Assembly (NCBI GenBank): GCA_039818665.1
Contig: JBCBTJ010000001.1
Location: 1-64,000 of the forward strand
Reading direction: 5' to 3'
DNA: 64,000 nt
DNA from: JBCBTJ01 sp039818665
Lineage (GTDB): Bacteria; Pseudomonadota; Alphaproteobacteria; Caulobacterales; Hyphomonadaceae
The translations under genes were made by a program, and so were the position numbers. The notes beneath the pieces were generated by a model. It had not been told where the DNA came from. It was given only the letters and a program-made list of their open reading frames with translations, and ran no database searches. Below are positions 8,473-16,628 of this stretch, piece by piece (within the stretch, counting starts at the first letter, position 1; the number at the start of each line of letters is the position of its first letter).

Positions 8473-9285
8473 TTAGGATTTCGCTTGGGCGATCACGCGC
8501 TCGGCCGCGAGGATCACGGGCCGGTCGACCAGTTTCCCATTGTGCAGCACCGCCCCGCCTTTGGTTTTCTTCAGCGACCGAATGACGGCGCGCGCCTCTT
8601 TCAGCTCGTCGGCGGTCGGCGTGAAGACGGCGTTGACGGGTTTGACCTGCGCCGGATGGATGCAGGCCCGGCCGGCGAACCCAAGCGCCTTCGACTGGCC
8701 GGTCTCAGCCACCAGCCCGGCCTCGTCCTTCACGTCGAGATACGGCACGTCATAGGCCGGCGCGCCCGCGCTTGCGGCCGCCGCGCAAATCCGCGCGCGC
8801 GCATAGGCCATCGGCCCCCACGCCAGCTCCGCGCCGAGCTCGGCGGAAAAGTCCGCGCCGCCGAACAACAGCCCGGCCGGCGCTTTGGCGGCGATCGCGT
8901 GGGCGTTCTCCAGCCCGCGCGCCGTTTCGATCACCGCGGCCATCCGCGCGCCGCCGCTAAGCGCTTCGTGGGTGATCTCAAGGTCTTCAGCCGTGTCCGC
9001 CTTCGGGACCATGACAAAATCCGGCGACGAGCCGGACAGAGCGAGCGCGGCGATGTCGCCGCAGCCGTCGGCGGTGCGCGGCGAGTTGATCCGAACGCCC
9101 GCGACCACGCCCTTCGCCCGTCCCGCGAGCCAGCCCAAAGTCTCCGCCCGCGCCTTCGATTTCTCATCCGGCAGCACCGCGTCTTCGAGGTCGATGATGA
9201 TCGCATCCGCACCGGCGGCCGCCGCCTTGTCGAACCGATCGGGCCGCGCCCCCGGCACGAAGAGAAGTGACTTGAAAACGGACAT
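8473..9285 (-). CDS. HpcH/HpaI/CitE-type CoA-ester lyase
   Basis: A TIM-barrel protein of 270 residues. It starts MSVFKSLLFVPGARPDRFDK and has IIIDLEDAV (metal and substrate residues), a basic VAGVRINSP, VIETARGLENA, LLFGGADFSAELGA, and the C-terminal GFAGRACIHPAQV. This is the CitE/malyl-CoA lyase pattern: cleavage of a malyl-, methylmalyl- or citramalyl-type CoA ester to an oxoacid and an acyl-CoA. It is the first gene of operon A. A 14-bp perfect palindrome lies 14 bp before its start. Exact substrate unknown. Confidence 0.88.
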   Translation of the reverse strand: MSVFKSLLFVPGARPDRFDKAAAAGADAIIIDLEDAVLPDEKSKARAETLGWLAGRAKGVVAGVRINSPRTADGCGDIAALALSGSSPDFVMVPKADTAEDLEITHEALSGGARMAAVIETARGLENAHAIAAKAPAGLLFGGADFSAELGAELAWGPMAYARARICAAAASAGAPAYDVPYLDVKDEAGLVAETGQSKALGFAGRACIHPAQVKPVNAVFTPTADELKEARAVIRSLKKTKGGAVLHNGKLVDRPVILAAERVIAQAKS

Positions 9286-9298
9286 GCGGCCCCGACGC

Positions 9299-9312
9299 TT
9301 TGTCCGGACAAA
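9299..9312. promoter_or_regulatory. Palindrome TTTGTCCGGACAAA, putative GntR operator
   Basis: This is a perfect 14-bp palindrome just upstream of the first gene of operon A. The same core (TGTCCGGACA) occurs between divergent operons at 56597-56606, next to a GntR/UTRA gene. GT-N4-AC symmetry is usual for GntR-family operators. Assignment to the regulator at 57935 is inference. Confidence 0.6.
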
Positions 9313-9329
9313 TTAGTCCGGCGCGCCGA

Positions 9330-9887
9330 TCACGTCAAACCGTCGACGCTTGTCAGCGGCGCCGGCTCCAGCGCCGTATCGAGCGTGGTGTTCCAGCGAT
9401 TCAAAAAGCCGAACATGGCGATCACGGACACGATCTCTATGATCTGATCTTCAGAGAAGTGCGCCCGAAGCGCCTCGATGTCGGCCGCCTCGGCCTCGTT
9501 CGGCGAACGCCCGGCTTTCATGGCGAGACCGATGGCCGCCCGCTCGGCCTCGGTGAACAGCGGGCTGTCTTCAAAGCTCCAAACCGCCTCGATCTTCTCC
9601 CGCGAGACGCCCTGGCTCGCCGCGCCATGAGCCGCATGGGCGGAGCAATAGAAGCATCCAGCCGCCTTGGACGCCGCCTCCCCCACCAAGCGTTTCAGCC
9701 CGGGATCGACCTCGCCCGGACCGTAAACAGCCCCCACCAGGGCCGACATCGCTTGCAGCAAGGCCGGCTTGCGCGCCATGACGAGCGCGTCGTTCGGTAC
9801 AAACCCCATCAGCTGCTCGGCGCCCTCCACCAGCGCCCGCGCATCCGGATCCAGCGCGTCCAGCGCGAGCGGCGGCACGCGGCTCAT
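9330..9887 (-). CDS. Carboxymuconolactone decarboxylase / AhpD-like protein
   Basis: A helical protein of 185 residues with the AhpD-type redox motif CFYCSAHAAHG near the middle (C-x-x-C followed by a histidine), preceded by LKRLVGEAASKAAG. Such proteins are either alkylhydroperoxidase-like thiol enzymes or decarboxylases of the CMD family. The CxxC points to the former. It is the last gene of the leftward operon beginning at 13140 and overlaps the upstream VOC lipoprotein gene by 4 bp. Its role in this pathway is unknown; peroxide or radical detoxification is one possibility. Confidence 0.82.
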   Translation of the reverse strand: MSRVPPLALDALDPDARALVEGAEQLMGFVPNDALVMARKPALLQAMSALVGAVYGPGEVDPGLKRLVGEAASKAAGCFYCSAHAAHGAASQGVSREKIEAVWSFEDSPLFTEAERAAIGLAMKAGRSPNEAEAADIEALRAHFSEDQIIEIVSVIAMFGFLNRWNTTLDTALEPAPLTSVDGLT

Positions 9888-10471
9888 TCGGCGCGCGGGT
9901 CGGAGACCAGCTGGTTCAGCTCAACCGTGTGACCGTCCGGGTCCACCAGCATGGACACCATCACCACGATGTCGCCCGCCTCGCTCGGATAGCGCCGCTC
10001 CCTGGGCTCGCCGACGACCGTCACGCCCGGCGAGGCGGCGGCTTTCGGAAAGGTCGTCTCCAAAGTCTTGGAGTTGAACAACAGCACGATGTCGCCCGGC
10101 GTGAAGTCGGCCTGCTTCGGCGGGGCGCGATCATGGGCCGTCTGGTCGAGGAACTGCCAGAGCCCCAACATGCCGATGAAGCCGTCATTGGCTTTCAGCA
10201 GCACGAGCCGCGACCGGTTCACCCCGTCCGTGTCGGCCCGCGTGGAGAGCCCCGGCGAGGTCAGCTCCTGATCATATTCCACGGTCATGCCCAGCGCGTC
10301 GCGATAGAGCGCGAGCGAGGTCTCCATATCGCGCACGACCAGCGTTGTGCGCCTGAGATCGAGCGGATTGGCCGGCTCAACCTCCGCCGCGACAGGCGCC
10401 GCGCCCCGGCCGCCATGATGCGCGCAAGCCCCGACGGCGAGCGCCGCCGCCATTGCTAACACAAATCTCAT
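9884..10471 (-). CDS. VOC (glyoxalase-fold) lipoprotein
   Basis: A protein of 195 residues with a lipoprotein signal (MRFVLAMAAALAVGAC, lipobox VGAC) and a VOC domain: LRRTTLVVRDMETSLALYRD, then a C-terminal half ending DPDGHTVELNQL. The vicinal-oxygen-chelate fold serves glyoxalases, extradiol dioxygenases and epimerases. Export as a lipoprotein is unusual and suggests binding or conversion of the substrate in the periplasm or at the outer membrane. The ATG at 10471 overlaps the preceding CpcT-like stop (ATGA); an upstream frame to 10705 is a shadow. Two more VOC proteins are in this region (16629, 35071). Confidence 0.82.
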   Translation of the reverse strand: MRFVLAMAAALAVGACAHHGGRGAAPVAAEVEPANPLDLRRTTLVVRDMETSLALYRDALGMTVEYDQELTSPGLSTRADTDGVNRSRLVLLKANDGFIGMLGLWQFLDQTAHDRAPPKQADFTPGDIVLLFNSKTLETTFPKAAASPGVTVVGEPRERRYPSEAGDIVVMVSMLVDPDGHTVELNQLVSDPRAE

Positions 10472-11082
10472 TCCTCGGCCTCCTCCTTGCGCTTGAAGAT
10501 GTAGCCGCCGCCGGCCGGGCCCCAGACGAGGGTCCCCGCCGCATCGAAGCCGCGGTCCCAATTCACATGCCCCTCCGGCGAGCGGACCGATTGGCTCACC
10601 ACCCGCACCGCGCCTTTGTAAGAGTTCGCGCACTCCGCATCGCCGCGCCACCACCCCCGGCCGATGCGGGCGATCTTGCCGGCGCAAGAGGGCGCGCCCA
10701 GCCACACCGGATCGAAATCTTCAGGCGACCGCCACGCCCCGCGCGCCGCCTCCCGGTTCGCGACCCGATAAGTCGTCGTGAACACCTCGCCGCGGCCGGC
10801 GTTCTGTAGATGCACGACGACCTGGAAATAGGGCTGGTCCTTATTGGCCAGGTCGCCAGCCTCGGCGTCGGCGCCGATGATGGCGTTCTCTTGATAGAGC
10901 CACGCGCCGTCCTCCCGGTCCGCCCAAATCTGCACGACTTCGGACTCCACCCAGTCATAATCCGGGCTCGCCGACTGCTCGATCGTCGTCCACGAGCCGG
11001 CCGCGTCTTCCGCCAGCCACTGCGCCTCGTCCGCCGCAGCCGGCGCCGCGAGGGCCAAAGCCAAGATTGCGCGCCTGATCAT
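10468..11082 (-). CDS. CpcT/CpeT-like protein with signal peptide
   Basis: A protein of 204 residues with an N-terminal signal peptide (MIRRAILALALAAPAAA). The mature part fits the CpcT/CpeT (DUF1001) pattern: AQWLAEDAAGSW near the start, a two-cysteine segment around CAGKI and AECANSYKGA, and the typical ending NWDRGFDAAGTLVWGP followed by YIFKR. In cyanobacteria CpcT and CpeT attach or carry bilin on phycobiliproteins. Nothing else here suggests phycobilisomes, so a bilin- or small-ligand-binding role outside the cytoplasm is inferred. It overlaps both neighbours by 4 bp. A second, longer relative is at 22624. Confidence 0.75.
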   Translation of the reverse strand: MIRRAILALALAAPAAADEAQWLAEDAAGSWTTIEQSASPDYDWVESEVVQIWADREDGAWLYQENAIIGADAEAGDLANKDQPYFQVVVHLQNAGRGEVFTTTYRVANREAARGAWRSPEDFDPVWLGAPSCAGKIARIGRGWWRGDAECANSYKGAVRVVSQSVRSPEGHVNWDRGFDAAGTLVWGPAGGGYIFKRKEEAEE

Positions 11083-11981
11083 GTCGCCTCCTCCGCCGGA
11101 ACGTGTTTCGCGAAATGCGCCGCGATGTCCTCGCGCTTGGCGACCCAGACATCGTCATAGGCTTTCAAATGGGCGAGGAACTGCCGGAACGCGTCGATCC
11201 GCCCCGGCCGCCCGATAATCCGCAAATGCAGCCCCAAGCTCATCATCCGCGCGCCCTCCCGCCGGGCCTCGTCGTGCAGCCAGTTGAACGTGTGCTTGGC
11301 GTAGTCGAGCCACATATGCGGCGTGAAGCTCGGGCTCAGCCAGAACTTCATATCATTGGAGTCGATCGCATAGGGCAGGATCACGATGGGCTTCCGAGAC
11401 CCGTCGCCCATCTCCACATGGTCCCAATACGGAAAATCGTCCGAGTAATCGTCCATATGATAGGCGTAGCCCTGCTCGACCAGCAGGCGGCGCGTAATGT
11501 CCGTGTGCAGATAGCGCGACAGCCAGCCGACCGGCCGCCGGCCGCACGTCGCCTCGATGCTCGCCGTGCTCTTCTCGATGAATGCGCGCTCTTCGGCCTC
11601 GTCCATAAACGCTGAGAACGCCCATTTGTGCCCGTGATTGCAGGGCTCGTCGCCGCGCGCGACAATCGCCTCGGCGAGCCAGGGCGCTTTCTGCAGCGCT
11701 TGCCCGCACACCGTCCAGGTCGCCGGCAGATGCGCCTCGTCCAACAGTTTCAATATCCGCGGCGCGCCGCGATTGATCCCATACTGATAATTCGACTCGT
11801 TCCCATGCACCCGGATCGGCTTGCCCGGCACGGCGCCCAGCTCATCGACCGGCTCCGGACGCGGATCACCCTCGTCCACTCGCCGCTCGGCGCCCTCCTC
11901 GACATTGACGACGATGGACACGGCGAGCTTCGCCCCGCCGGGCCATTTAAAGCCTTTCGGCGCGGGTTCGCGCCCCGCCAT
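11079..11981 (-). CDS. Polysaccharide-deacetylase-fold hydrolase, PuuE-like
   Basis: A NodB-fold protein of 300 residues. It begins MAGREPAPKGFKWPGGAKLAV and has VHGNESNYQYGINRGAPRIL, TWTVCGQAL and EPCNHGHKW. The HGxxW-type motif matches PuuE-type allantoinases rather than metal-dependent chitin deacetylases, which keep an HxxxH zinc pair. PuuE-like enzymes open cyclic amides. The start ATG overlaps the SDR stop (TGATG). This is one of three such proteins in the window; the other two form a tandem at 39842 and 40776. Hydrolysis of a cyclic imide or amide is the most likely role (inference). Confidence 0.8.
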   Translation of the reverse strand: MAGREPAPKGFKWPGGAKLAVSIVVNVEEGAERRVDEGDPRPEPVDELGAVPGKPIRVHGNESNYQYGINRGAPRILKLLDEAHLPATWTVCGQALQKAPWLAEAIVARGDEPCNHGHKWAFSAFMDEAEERAFIEKSTASIEATCGRRPVGWLSRYLHTDITRRLLVEQGYAYHMDDYSDDFPYWDHVEMGDGSRKPIVILPYAIDSNDMKFWLSPSFTPHMWLDYAKHTFNWLHDEARREGARMMSLGLHLRIIGRPGRIDAFRQFLAHLKAYDDVWVAKREDIAAHFAKHVPAEEAT

Positions 11982-12817
11982 CAGTGCGGCTCCTCGCCGC
12001 CTGATACGTTCATGCTTTCCGCCGTCACATAATTCGCCTCGTCCGAGCAGAGCCACGCCACCGCGTTCGCCGTGTCTTCCGGCAGGCCGGGCCGGCCCAT
12101 CGGAATGCGCGCCGCCATGGCTGCGAGGTAATCCTCCACCGAGTCCGCGCCGACCACTTTCGAGAAATACTCGTTCTGCCAGGCCCCAAGCCCCGTGGTC
12201 ACATGGTTCGGGCAGACATTGTTCACCGTGATCTTGTGCGGCCCAAGCTCAACGGCCGCCGAGCGCACAAGGCCGACCAAGCCATGCTTGGACGAGGTGT
12301 AGGCTTGGGCGTGCGGGAAACCGGATTTCGCCGCTTGGCTCGCAATATTGATGATGCGCCCGCCCTGCCCGGCCTCGATCATCTTTTCCGCCGCCGCTTT
12401 CACCCCGAAGAACGCGCCGGTGAGGTTCACATCGATCACCGCGCGCCAATCGGCTTCGGTGACCTCCAGCAGCGGCTTCATGATGTAGCCGATCCCGGCA
12501 TTGTTCACCCAAATATCGAGCGAGCCGTGGGTGTCGACGGCGTGGGCGGCGAGCTTGCGCACCTCCTCCAGCGAGCGCACATCGCAGACGCAGGTCGAGG
12601 CCGCCACGCCCAGCGCGCGCATGTCCGCCGCGATCGCCTCCATCTCATCGGTGGAGCCGATATGCTCCGCGCCCGTCGCCGCGTCGCGCGATTGGCCGAT
12701 ATCGGAGATGACGATGTTCGCCCCGTCCTCGGCGAGCCGCTTGGCGATCGCCTCGCCCAGCCCCTTGCGCCGGCCCGAGCCTGTGATGACCGCCGTCTTG
12801 CCCGTGAACCGTCCCAT
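11981..12817 (-). CDS. SDR family oxidoreductase
   Basis: A short-chain dehydrogenase/reductase of 278 residues. It has the nucleotide-binding TGSGRRKGLGEAIAKRLA (the glycine motif with a small insertion), NNAGIG, a serine in INIASQAAKS and the catalytic YTSSK. The C-terminal NVSGGEEPH is a normal classical-SDR end. It would interconvert an alcohol and a ketone with NAD(P)H; the substrate is unknown. It is the second gene of the operon starting at 13140, 8 bp after the HapK-like gene. Confidence 0.9.
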   Translation of the reverse strand: MGRFTGKTAVITGSGRRKGLGEAIAKRLAEDGANIVISDIGQSRDAATGAEHIGSTDEMEAIAADMRALGVAASTCVCDVRSLEEVRKLAAHAVDTHGSLDIWVNNAGIGYIMKPLLEVTEADWRAVIDVNLTGAFFGVKAAAEKMIEAGQGGRIINIASQAAKSGFPHAQAYTSSKHGLVGLVRSAAVELGPHKITVNNVCPNHVTTGLGAWQNEYFSKVVGADSVEDYLAAMAARIPMGRPGLPEDTANAVAWLCSDEANYVTAESMNVSGGEEPH

Positions 12818-12825
12818 CGCCCGCC

Positions 12826-13140
12826 TCAGCCAAGCTTGTCGGTGAGGATGAAGAACAGGTCGTCCGCCATGGCTTGAAATTCGCCAGCGACCTTCTGCAT
12901 CGTTTCCGTGCCGACCTCGCCGCCGAACGTGTCCATGTCATTGACGTCGATGATCTCGATATAGGCGTAGGGCGGCTTGTCCTCTGAGCCGAGCAAGCCG
13001 GTCGATTTGAAGACTTCGAACGCGTCGACGGACTTCAGCCCGTTCACGGTCGGAATGTCCGTCGCCTTCGCCCAGGCCTCGTAATCCGCGACGCTGACGC
13101 CCGGCTTTAAATTGAACAATGCGACGATCCGCGTGCCCAT
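12826..13140 (-). CDS. HapK/RedY-like protein
   Basis: A small protein of 104 residues resembling the REDY-like HapK family. The pattern is MGTRIVALFNLKPGVSVADYEAW, DIPTVNGLKSVDAFEVFK, GLLGSEDKPPYAYIEIIDV and an ending with FFILTDKLG. HapK belongs to a prodigiosin-type gene cluster and has a dimeric alpha-beta-barrel fold; its biochemical role is not settled. The longer frame to 13191 would run across the operator at 13172, so I chose the ATG at 13140. It is the first gene of a six-gene leftward operon (13140 to 9330). Confidence 0.75.
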   Translation of the reverse strand: MGTRIVALFNLKPGVSVADYEAWAKATDIPTVNGLKSVDAFEVFKSTGLLGSEDKPPYAYIEIIDVNDMDTFGGEVGTETMQKVAGEFQAMADDLFFILTDKLG

Positions 13141-13171
13141 ATCCGTAGACTCCCCTATATCTCGGCCGAAC

Positions 13172-13187
13172 AAATGATATATCTTTT
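13172..13187. promoter_or_regulatory. GATATATC operator, site 1
   Basis: AAATGATATATCTTTT, an imperfect palindrome, lies between the divergent HapK-like gene (start 13140) and the methyltransferase gene (start 13265), 31 and 77 bp from the two starts. It is identical to the 16-mers at 34253, 34327, 38515 and 46688 and to the reverse complement of 28470. Confidence 0.8.
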
Positions 13188-13264
13188 CCAACCGTAACCT
13201 CGGCCCGCCGATTGCTCAAGCGGGCGCGGGGCGGCATCTTACGGGCAAGATGGAGACTGACGCC

Positions 13265-14500
13265 ATGGCCGACACCGCGACGCTTCCGAAATCCCAAGCC
13301 TATGACGGCCCGCCCGACTATCGCGTGGTCGGCCGCCACGGCGTCTATGTGGAAACGAGCCATGACGAGACCGCGCGGTTCAACTTCCTCGCCCATATGA
13401 ACCGCCACCTCTCGACCAAGGTGATGCCCGGCGTCGCCGAAGCGTTCGAAGGCCGCGTCGAACCGGCCTTTGAGAAAGAGAACAAGCGCCCCTTCAAATC
13501 CCGCCACGAAGTGCGCAAGGCGCTGACCAAAGACCCGATGTGGCAATGGTGGTCGGCGCTCCGCCGGGCGACCATGGAGACCCGCCAGCAAGCCGGTCGC
13601 TGGGTGACCATTCGCCAGGCCGGCGACCTCAACGAACGCGTGCGCGAACTCACCGAAGGCGACGACCGCTTGCGCCTCGACCCGGACTTCGAGCAGCCCC
13701 GCTCGACCGCCTCGATCGACCATCACTGCATGCCGGGCAGCTACCACACCGAGCTGGTCCCAGGCGACGTCACCGGCCCGGCCAATTACGACATCGGCAT
13801 CTTCGCCACCACGGGCGGCATGCTCGGCCGGTTCAACGACGGCGGCGGCGTCGCGGTGGCCGAATGGGTGAAGGCGAACCTCCCGGACTTCCAGCCAAAG
13901 CGCATCTTGGATCTCGGCGCCGGCCTCGGCCACAATGTCCTGCCCATCGCCGAAGCGTTCCCCGACGCCGAAATCATCGCCGTCGACGCCGGCGGGCCGA
14001 TGCTCCGCTACGGCCTCGCCCGGGCGAAGTCGATGGGCATTGAAAACGTCCGCTTCATCCAGGGCGACGTCTCAGCGCTCGACGAGTTCGAGGATGAGAG
14101 CTTCGACTGGATCCAGTCGACCATGTTCCTGCATGAGACGAGCTACAAATCCATGCCCATGATCTTCCAGGAGACCCAGCGCCTCCTGAAGCCCGGCGGC
14201 ATCGTCCTGCATGTGGAACAGCCCCAATACGACGCCGACATGCCCCTGTTCGAACAGGCCATGCGCGACTGGGACGCCTTCTACAATAACGAGCCCTTCT
14301 GGACGAAAATGCACGAGGTCGACCTCGACGCCTGGATGCAGGCCGCCGGCTTTCCGAAAGACACGCTGATCCATGGCGGCGTCGCCGCCGTCGTCGATCC
14401 GGACGTCTTCCCCGAAGCGGCCGAGGACACCGAACAGGAAGACTATGGCCGCAAGGCCGCCTGGCACGTGGTCGGCGCCCGCAAGCCCGCGGCGGCCTGA
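13265..14500 (+). CDS. Class I SAM-dependent methyltransferase
   Basis: A protein of 411 residues. The C-terminal half is a class I methyltransferase domain: motif I ILDLGAGLGHNVLPIAEAFP, then IIAVDAGGPML, FIQGDVSALDEF and LLKPGGIVLHVEQP. The N-terminal 200 residues are an unrecognised helical part, including KDPMWQWWSALRRA. A GGAG lies 11 bp before the ATG at 13265, which I prefer to an upstream ATG at 13250. It is divergent from the HapK-like operon and shares the operator at 13172. Substrate unknown. Confidence 0.85.
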   Translation: MADTATLPKSQAYDGPPDYRVVGRHGVYVETSHDETARFNFLAHMNRHLSTKVMPGVAEAFEGRVEPAFEKENKRPFKSRHEVRKALTKDPMWQWWSALRRATMETRQQAGRWVTIRQAGDLNERVRELTEGDDRLRLDPDFEQPRSTASIDHHCMPGSYHTELVPGDVTGPANYDIGIFATTGGMLGRFNDGGGVAVAEWVKANLPDFQPKRILDLGAGLGHNVLPIAEAFPDAEIIAVDAGGPMLRYGLARAKSMGIENVRFIQGDVSALDEFEDESFDWIQSTMFLHETSYKSMPMIFQETQRLLKPGGIVLHVEQPQYDADMPLFEQAMRDWDAFYNNEPFWTKMHEVDLDAWMQAAGFPKDTLIHGGVAAVVDPDVFPEAAEDTEQEDYGRKAAWHVVGARKPAAA

Positions 14501-14503
14501 GCC

Positions 14504-14866
14504 ATGGACCGTCTCGACCCCCTCCTCCTCGCCGGCGCCAAGGCCAAGGGCAAGCGTCCCTGGTTCCTGGAAAACCCCGACGTCGAGCGGCTGATGAACA
14601 TCACCCTCGCCATGGCCCAGGAACTCGCCGTCACCCGCGAGCGCCTCGACACGATCGAACGCCTGCTCGAGCGCGGCGAGCCCGTCTCGAAAGCCGCGAT
14701 CGAGGCCTATGAGCCCACAAAGGCCGAAGCCGACGAGCGCGGCGCCTGGATGCAGGAATATCTCGCCCGCATCTTCCGCATCCTGCAGCAGGACCGCGAA
14801 GCCATCGAGCGCGCCGCCGAAGCCTCCTCCGAAGAGGTCGCCGACGAACTCGCGACGACCAGCTAG
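14504..14866 (+). CDS. Unrecognised small helical protein
   Basis: A 120-residue protein, charged and nearly all helical, with heptad-like stretches (LAMAQELAVTRERLDTIERL and IFRILQQDREAIERAAE) that suggest a coiled coil. It has no signal peptide or membrane segment. It follows the methyltransferase stop by 3 bp and is presumably co-transcribed, so it may be its partner subunit (inference). Its stop overlaps the stop of the convergent lipoprotein gene (shared CTAG at 14863-14866). I recognise no family. Confidence 0.65.
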   Translation: MDRLDPLLLAGAKAKGKRPWFLENPDVERLMNITLAMAQELAVTRERLDTIERLLERGEPVSKAAIEAYEPTKAEADERGAWMQEYLARIFRILQQDREAIERAAEASSEEVADELATTS

Positions 14867-16242
14867 AGCGCTTTGCGGAGCTGCTCGATCAGCAGCTGCT
14901 GATAGAAGTCGTCCGTCATCTCATCGGCGCGGTCGAGGAAGCCCGCCATCTCGCCGGCGTCCACCGCCGGATACGCGCCACACCCTTCGAACATCCCGGC
15001 CGAGGCGTAGTGCGGAAAGCCGACAAGCCCCGCCAGGCGCCCCGCCGCGGCCGAGCGCCGGATCAGCTCGCCGCCATAGCACGGGTCCGCCGGGCGCCCG
15101 TCCCAGCCGATCAGGCGGATATAGCCGACGACGAACAGCGATTGCGGATAGCCCGCATTGAGCGCGGCCACGCGATACGGATCGCCCTCGGCGTGCCGGC
15201 CGGCATAGCCATGGGCGCGTGCGGCTTGATAGTTCAGCCGCGGATTGCCGGGATCAGCCTCTACCGCCGCGACGCACGCCGCGATCGCCGCCTCCAGATC
15301 CATGTCCGGGCGCTCCACGCCGTCGCCGACCTTTTCCGGATCGCTCGGATGACCCGCCAACCGGTCGCATTCGGTCTCCGTACGGTCATGCGCGGCGCGC
15401 TCATAGACCTGGATCTCAGCGAACGGATCCGGCGCGGCGAAGGCCTCGACCGGCTCCGGCGCGTCCCCGCCCAGCACGAAGATCTCATCCGCGATCGGCG
15501 CGTCCACCTCGAAATCGGTCCAGATCACCTCATTGGCTTTGACGCCATTGTAAAACAACCGCACCCGCCCCGGCTGGGCCCAGTCGACGTCCTCCTTCGA
15601 GTAGAAGTCCGAATAGATCCGCTCATGCCAGCCGCGCGGCGTGTCGAACCCGACCTTGAGGATGGCGTAATCGTCCGCCGCGATCGCGAACAGCGTCTCC
15701 CCGCCCGCCGGATCGGTCACCACCACAATGTGCGCCGCCCGCCCGTCGACGAGGTCATCGCCCTCGCGCCGCACCGCATATCCATCGTCCAAGGCGAACC
15801 GGATCACGCCGAAGCCGAAATTCGCCTGCCAGCGGCTCGAGTCCGCCGCCTCGGCGACCGGGCCGTCCTCGGTGTAAGTCGTCGCGCCGTCGAACGCGAC
15901 CTGGAACACCGGCGCGCCGTCTTTGAAACTGTCGATGCGGACCTTTCCGTCGGCCGCGTGCGCGTCGCCCTTCTCGGTCGGATAGACGCGCCACATCTCG
16001 TGCCGGTCATGCACCGAGGCCGCCCCGCCGCGATAGAAGATCCCATAGCCCGACATGCGCAACGTCTCCGGGCGCACCCAGGCCGCCCCGCCGGCCGCCG
16101 CATGGGCGCGCGCGACGATCTCCTCGGCGCTGAGCTCGGCCGCCGCCGGCATGGCGCCGGGGATCGAGGCCGGATCGCCTGGCGGCGCCGCATGGGCGCA
16201 GGCCGCGACCGCCAAGCAAGCCAAAGACGCCAACGCCCTCAT
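14863..16242 (-). CDS. Two-part secreted lipoprotein (LolA/LppX-like N-terminal region)
   Basis: A protein of about 459 residues. The signal (MRALASLACLAVAAC) ends in a lipobox. Residues about 40-250 read like an outer-membrane-lipoprotein-sorting type beta domain (ARAHAAAGGAAWVRPETLRM, FDTPRGWHERIYSDF, WAQPGRVRLFYNG). The C-terminal 170 residues, with LEAAIAACVAAVEADPGNP, are helical and TPR/Sel1-like. The start at 16242 overlaps the stop of the DUF1330 gene; a longer frame to 16356 is a shadow. It may handle a hydrophobic ligand in the periplasm (inference). Family assignment is tentative. Confidence 0.65.
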   Translation of the reverse strand: MRALASLACLAVAACAHAAPPGDPASIPGAMPAAAELSAEEIVARAHAAAGGAAWVRPETLRMSGYGIFYRGGAASVHDRHEMWRVYPTEKGDAHAADGKVRIDSFKDGAPVFQVAFDGATTYTEDGPVAEAADSSRWQANFGFGVIRFALDDGYAVRREGDDLVDGRAAHIVVVTDPAGGETLFAIAADDYAILKVGFDTPRGWHERIYSDFYSKEDVDWAQPGRVRLFYNGVKANEVIWTDFEVDAPIADEIFVLGGDAPEPVEAFAAPDPFAEIQVYERAAHDRTETECDRLAGHPSDPEKVGDGVERPDMDLEAAIAACVAAVEADPGNPRLNYQAARAHGYAGRHAEGDPYRVAALNAGYPQSLFVVGYIRLIGWDGRPADPCYGGELIRRSAAAGRLAGLVGFPHYASAGMFEGCGAYPAVDAGEMAGFLDRADEMTDDFYQQLLIEQLRKAL

Positions 16243-16535
16243 GACGGGTCCTCCACGATCATAATGTTCACATCCGCCAGATCCTGGCGCGCGGCCTTCA
16301 GCGGCGCATAGTCCGGCGAGTCGTAGAACCGCCGGATCGCCGCCTTGTCCGGCCATTTCGAGATGACCGCGCTCGTCCCCTCGAACAGCCCGCCCTCCAG
16401 CGTCTCGACGCCGGGCCCCCGTACCAGATACTCCCCGCCGAACCTGCCGATCACCCCGGCGGTCGGGATCCCATAGTCTTGGATGAACCGCTCTCGGTCA
16501 TGCACCTTCGCGAAGACGATCATATAGGCGGCCAT
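16239..16535 (-). CDS. DUF1330 family protein
   Basis: A protein of 98 residues with the DUF1330 dimeric alpha-beta-barrel pattern: MAAYMIVFAKVHDRERFIQDY, FGGEYLVRGPGVETLEG, and AVISKWPDKAAIRRFYDSPDY. The biochemical role of the family is unknown. The ATG at 16535 follows a GGAGG-type site, and an operator copy lies 34 bp further upstream. It is the first gene of a two-gene operon with the lipoprotein at 14863. A secreted paralogue is at 38585. Confidence 0.85.
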   Translation of the reverse strand: MAAYMIVFAKVHDRERFIQDYGIPTAGVIGRFGGEYLVRGPGVETLEGGLFEGTSAVISKWPDKAAIRRFYDSPDYAPLKAARQDLADVNIMIVEDPS

Positions 16536-16569
16536 GTGTCCTCCCGATTGCGCGCTGGCCTCTTGGCTT

Positions 16570-16585
16570 AAATGATATATCAATT
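16570..16585. promoter_or_regulatory. GATATATC operator, site 2
   Basis: AAATGATATATCAATT lies between divergent genes with starts at 16535 and 16629, at 34 and 43 bp. The left half is the invariant AAATGATATA; the right half differs in the last bases. Confidence 0.75.
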
Positions 16586-16628
16586 GCCGGAACAGACTGA
16601 AAGCCGGATCAGTAAGAGGGGCGAAGAC

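Noticed and set aside
10468..11082. Evidence for phycobilisomes or a cyanobacterial origin
   Set aside because: Only CpcT-like proteins are present; they carry export signals and have no phycobiliprotein genes nearby, and the rest of the window is alphaproteobacterial in character.
12826..13140. A prodigiosin biosynthesis cluster suggested by the HapK-like gene
   Set aside because: No prodigiosin synthesis genes (condensing enzyme, PCP, polyketide-type) are present; neighbours are hydrolases and lipoproteins.
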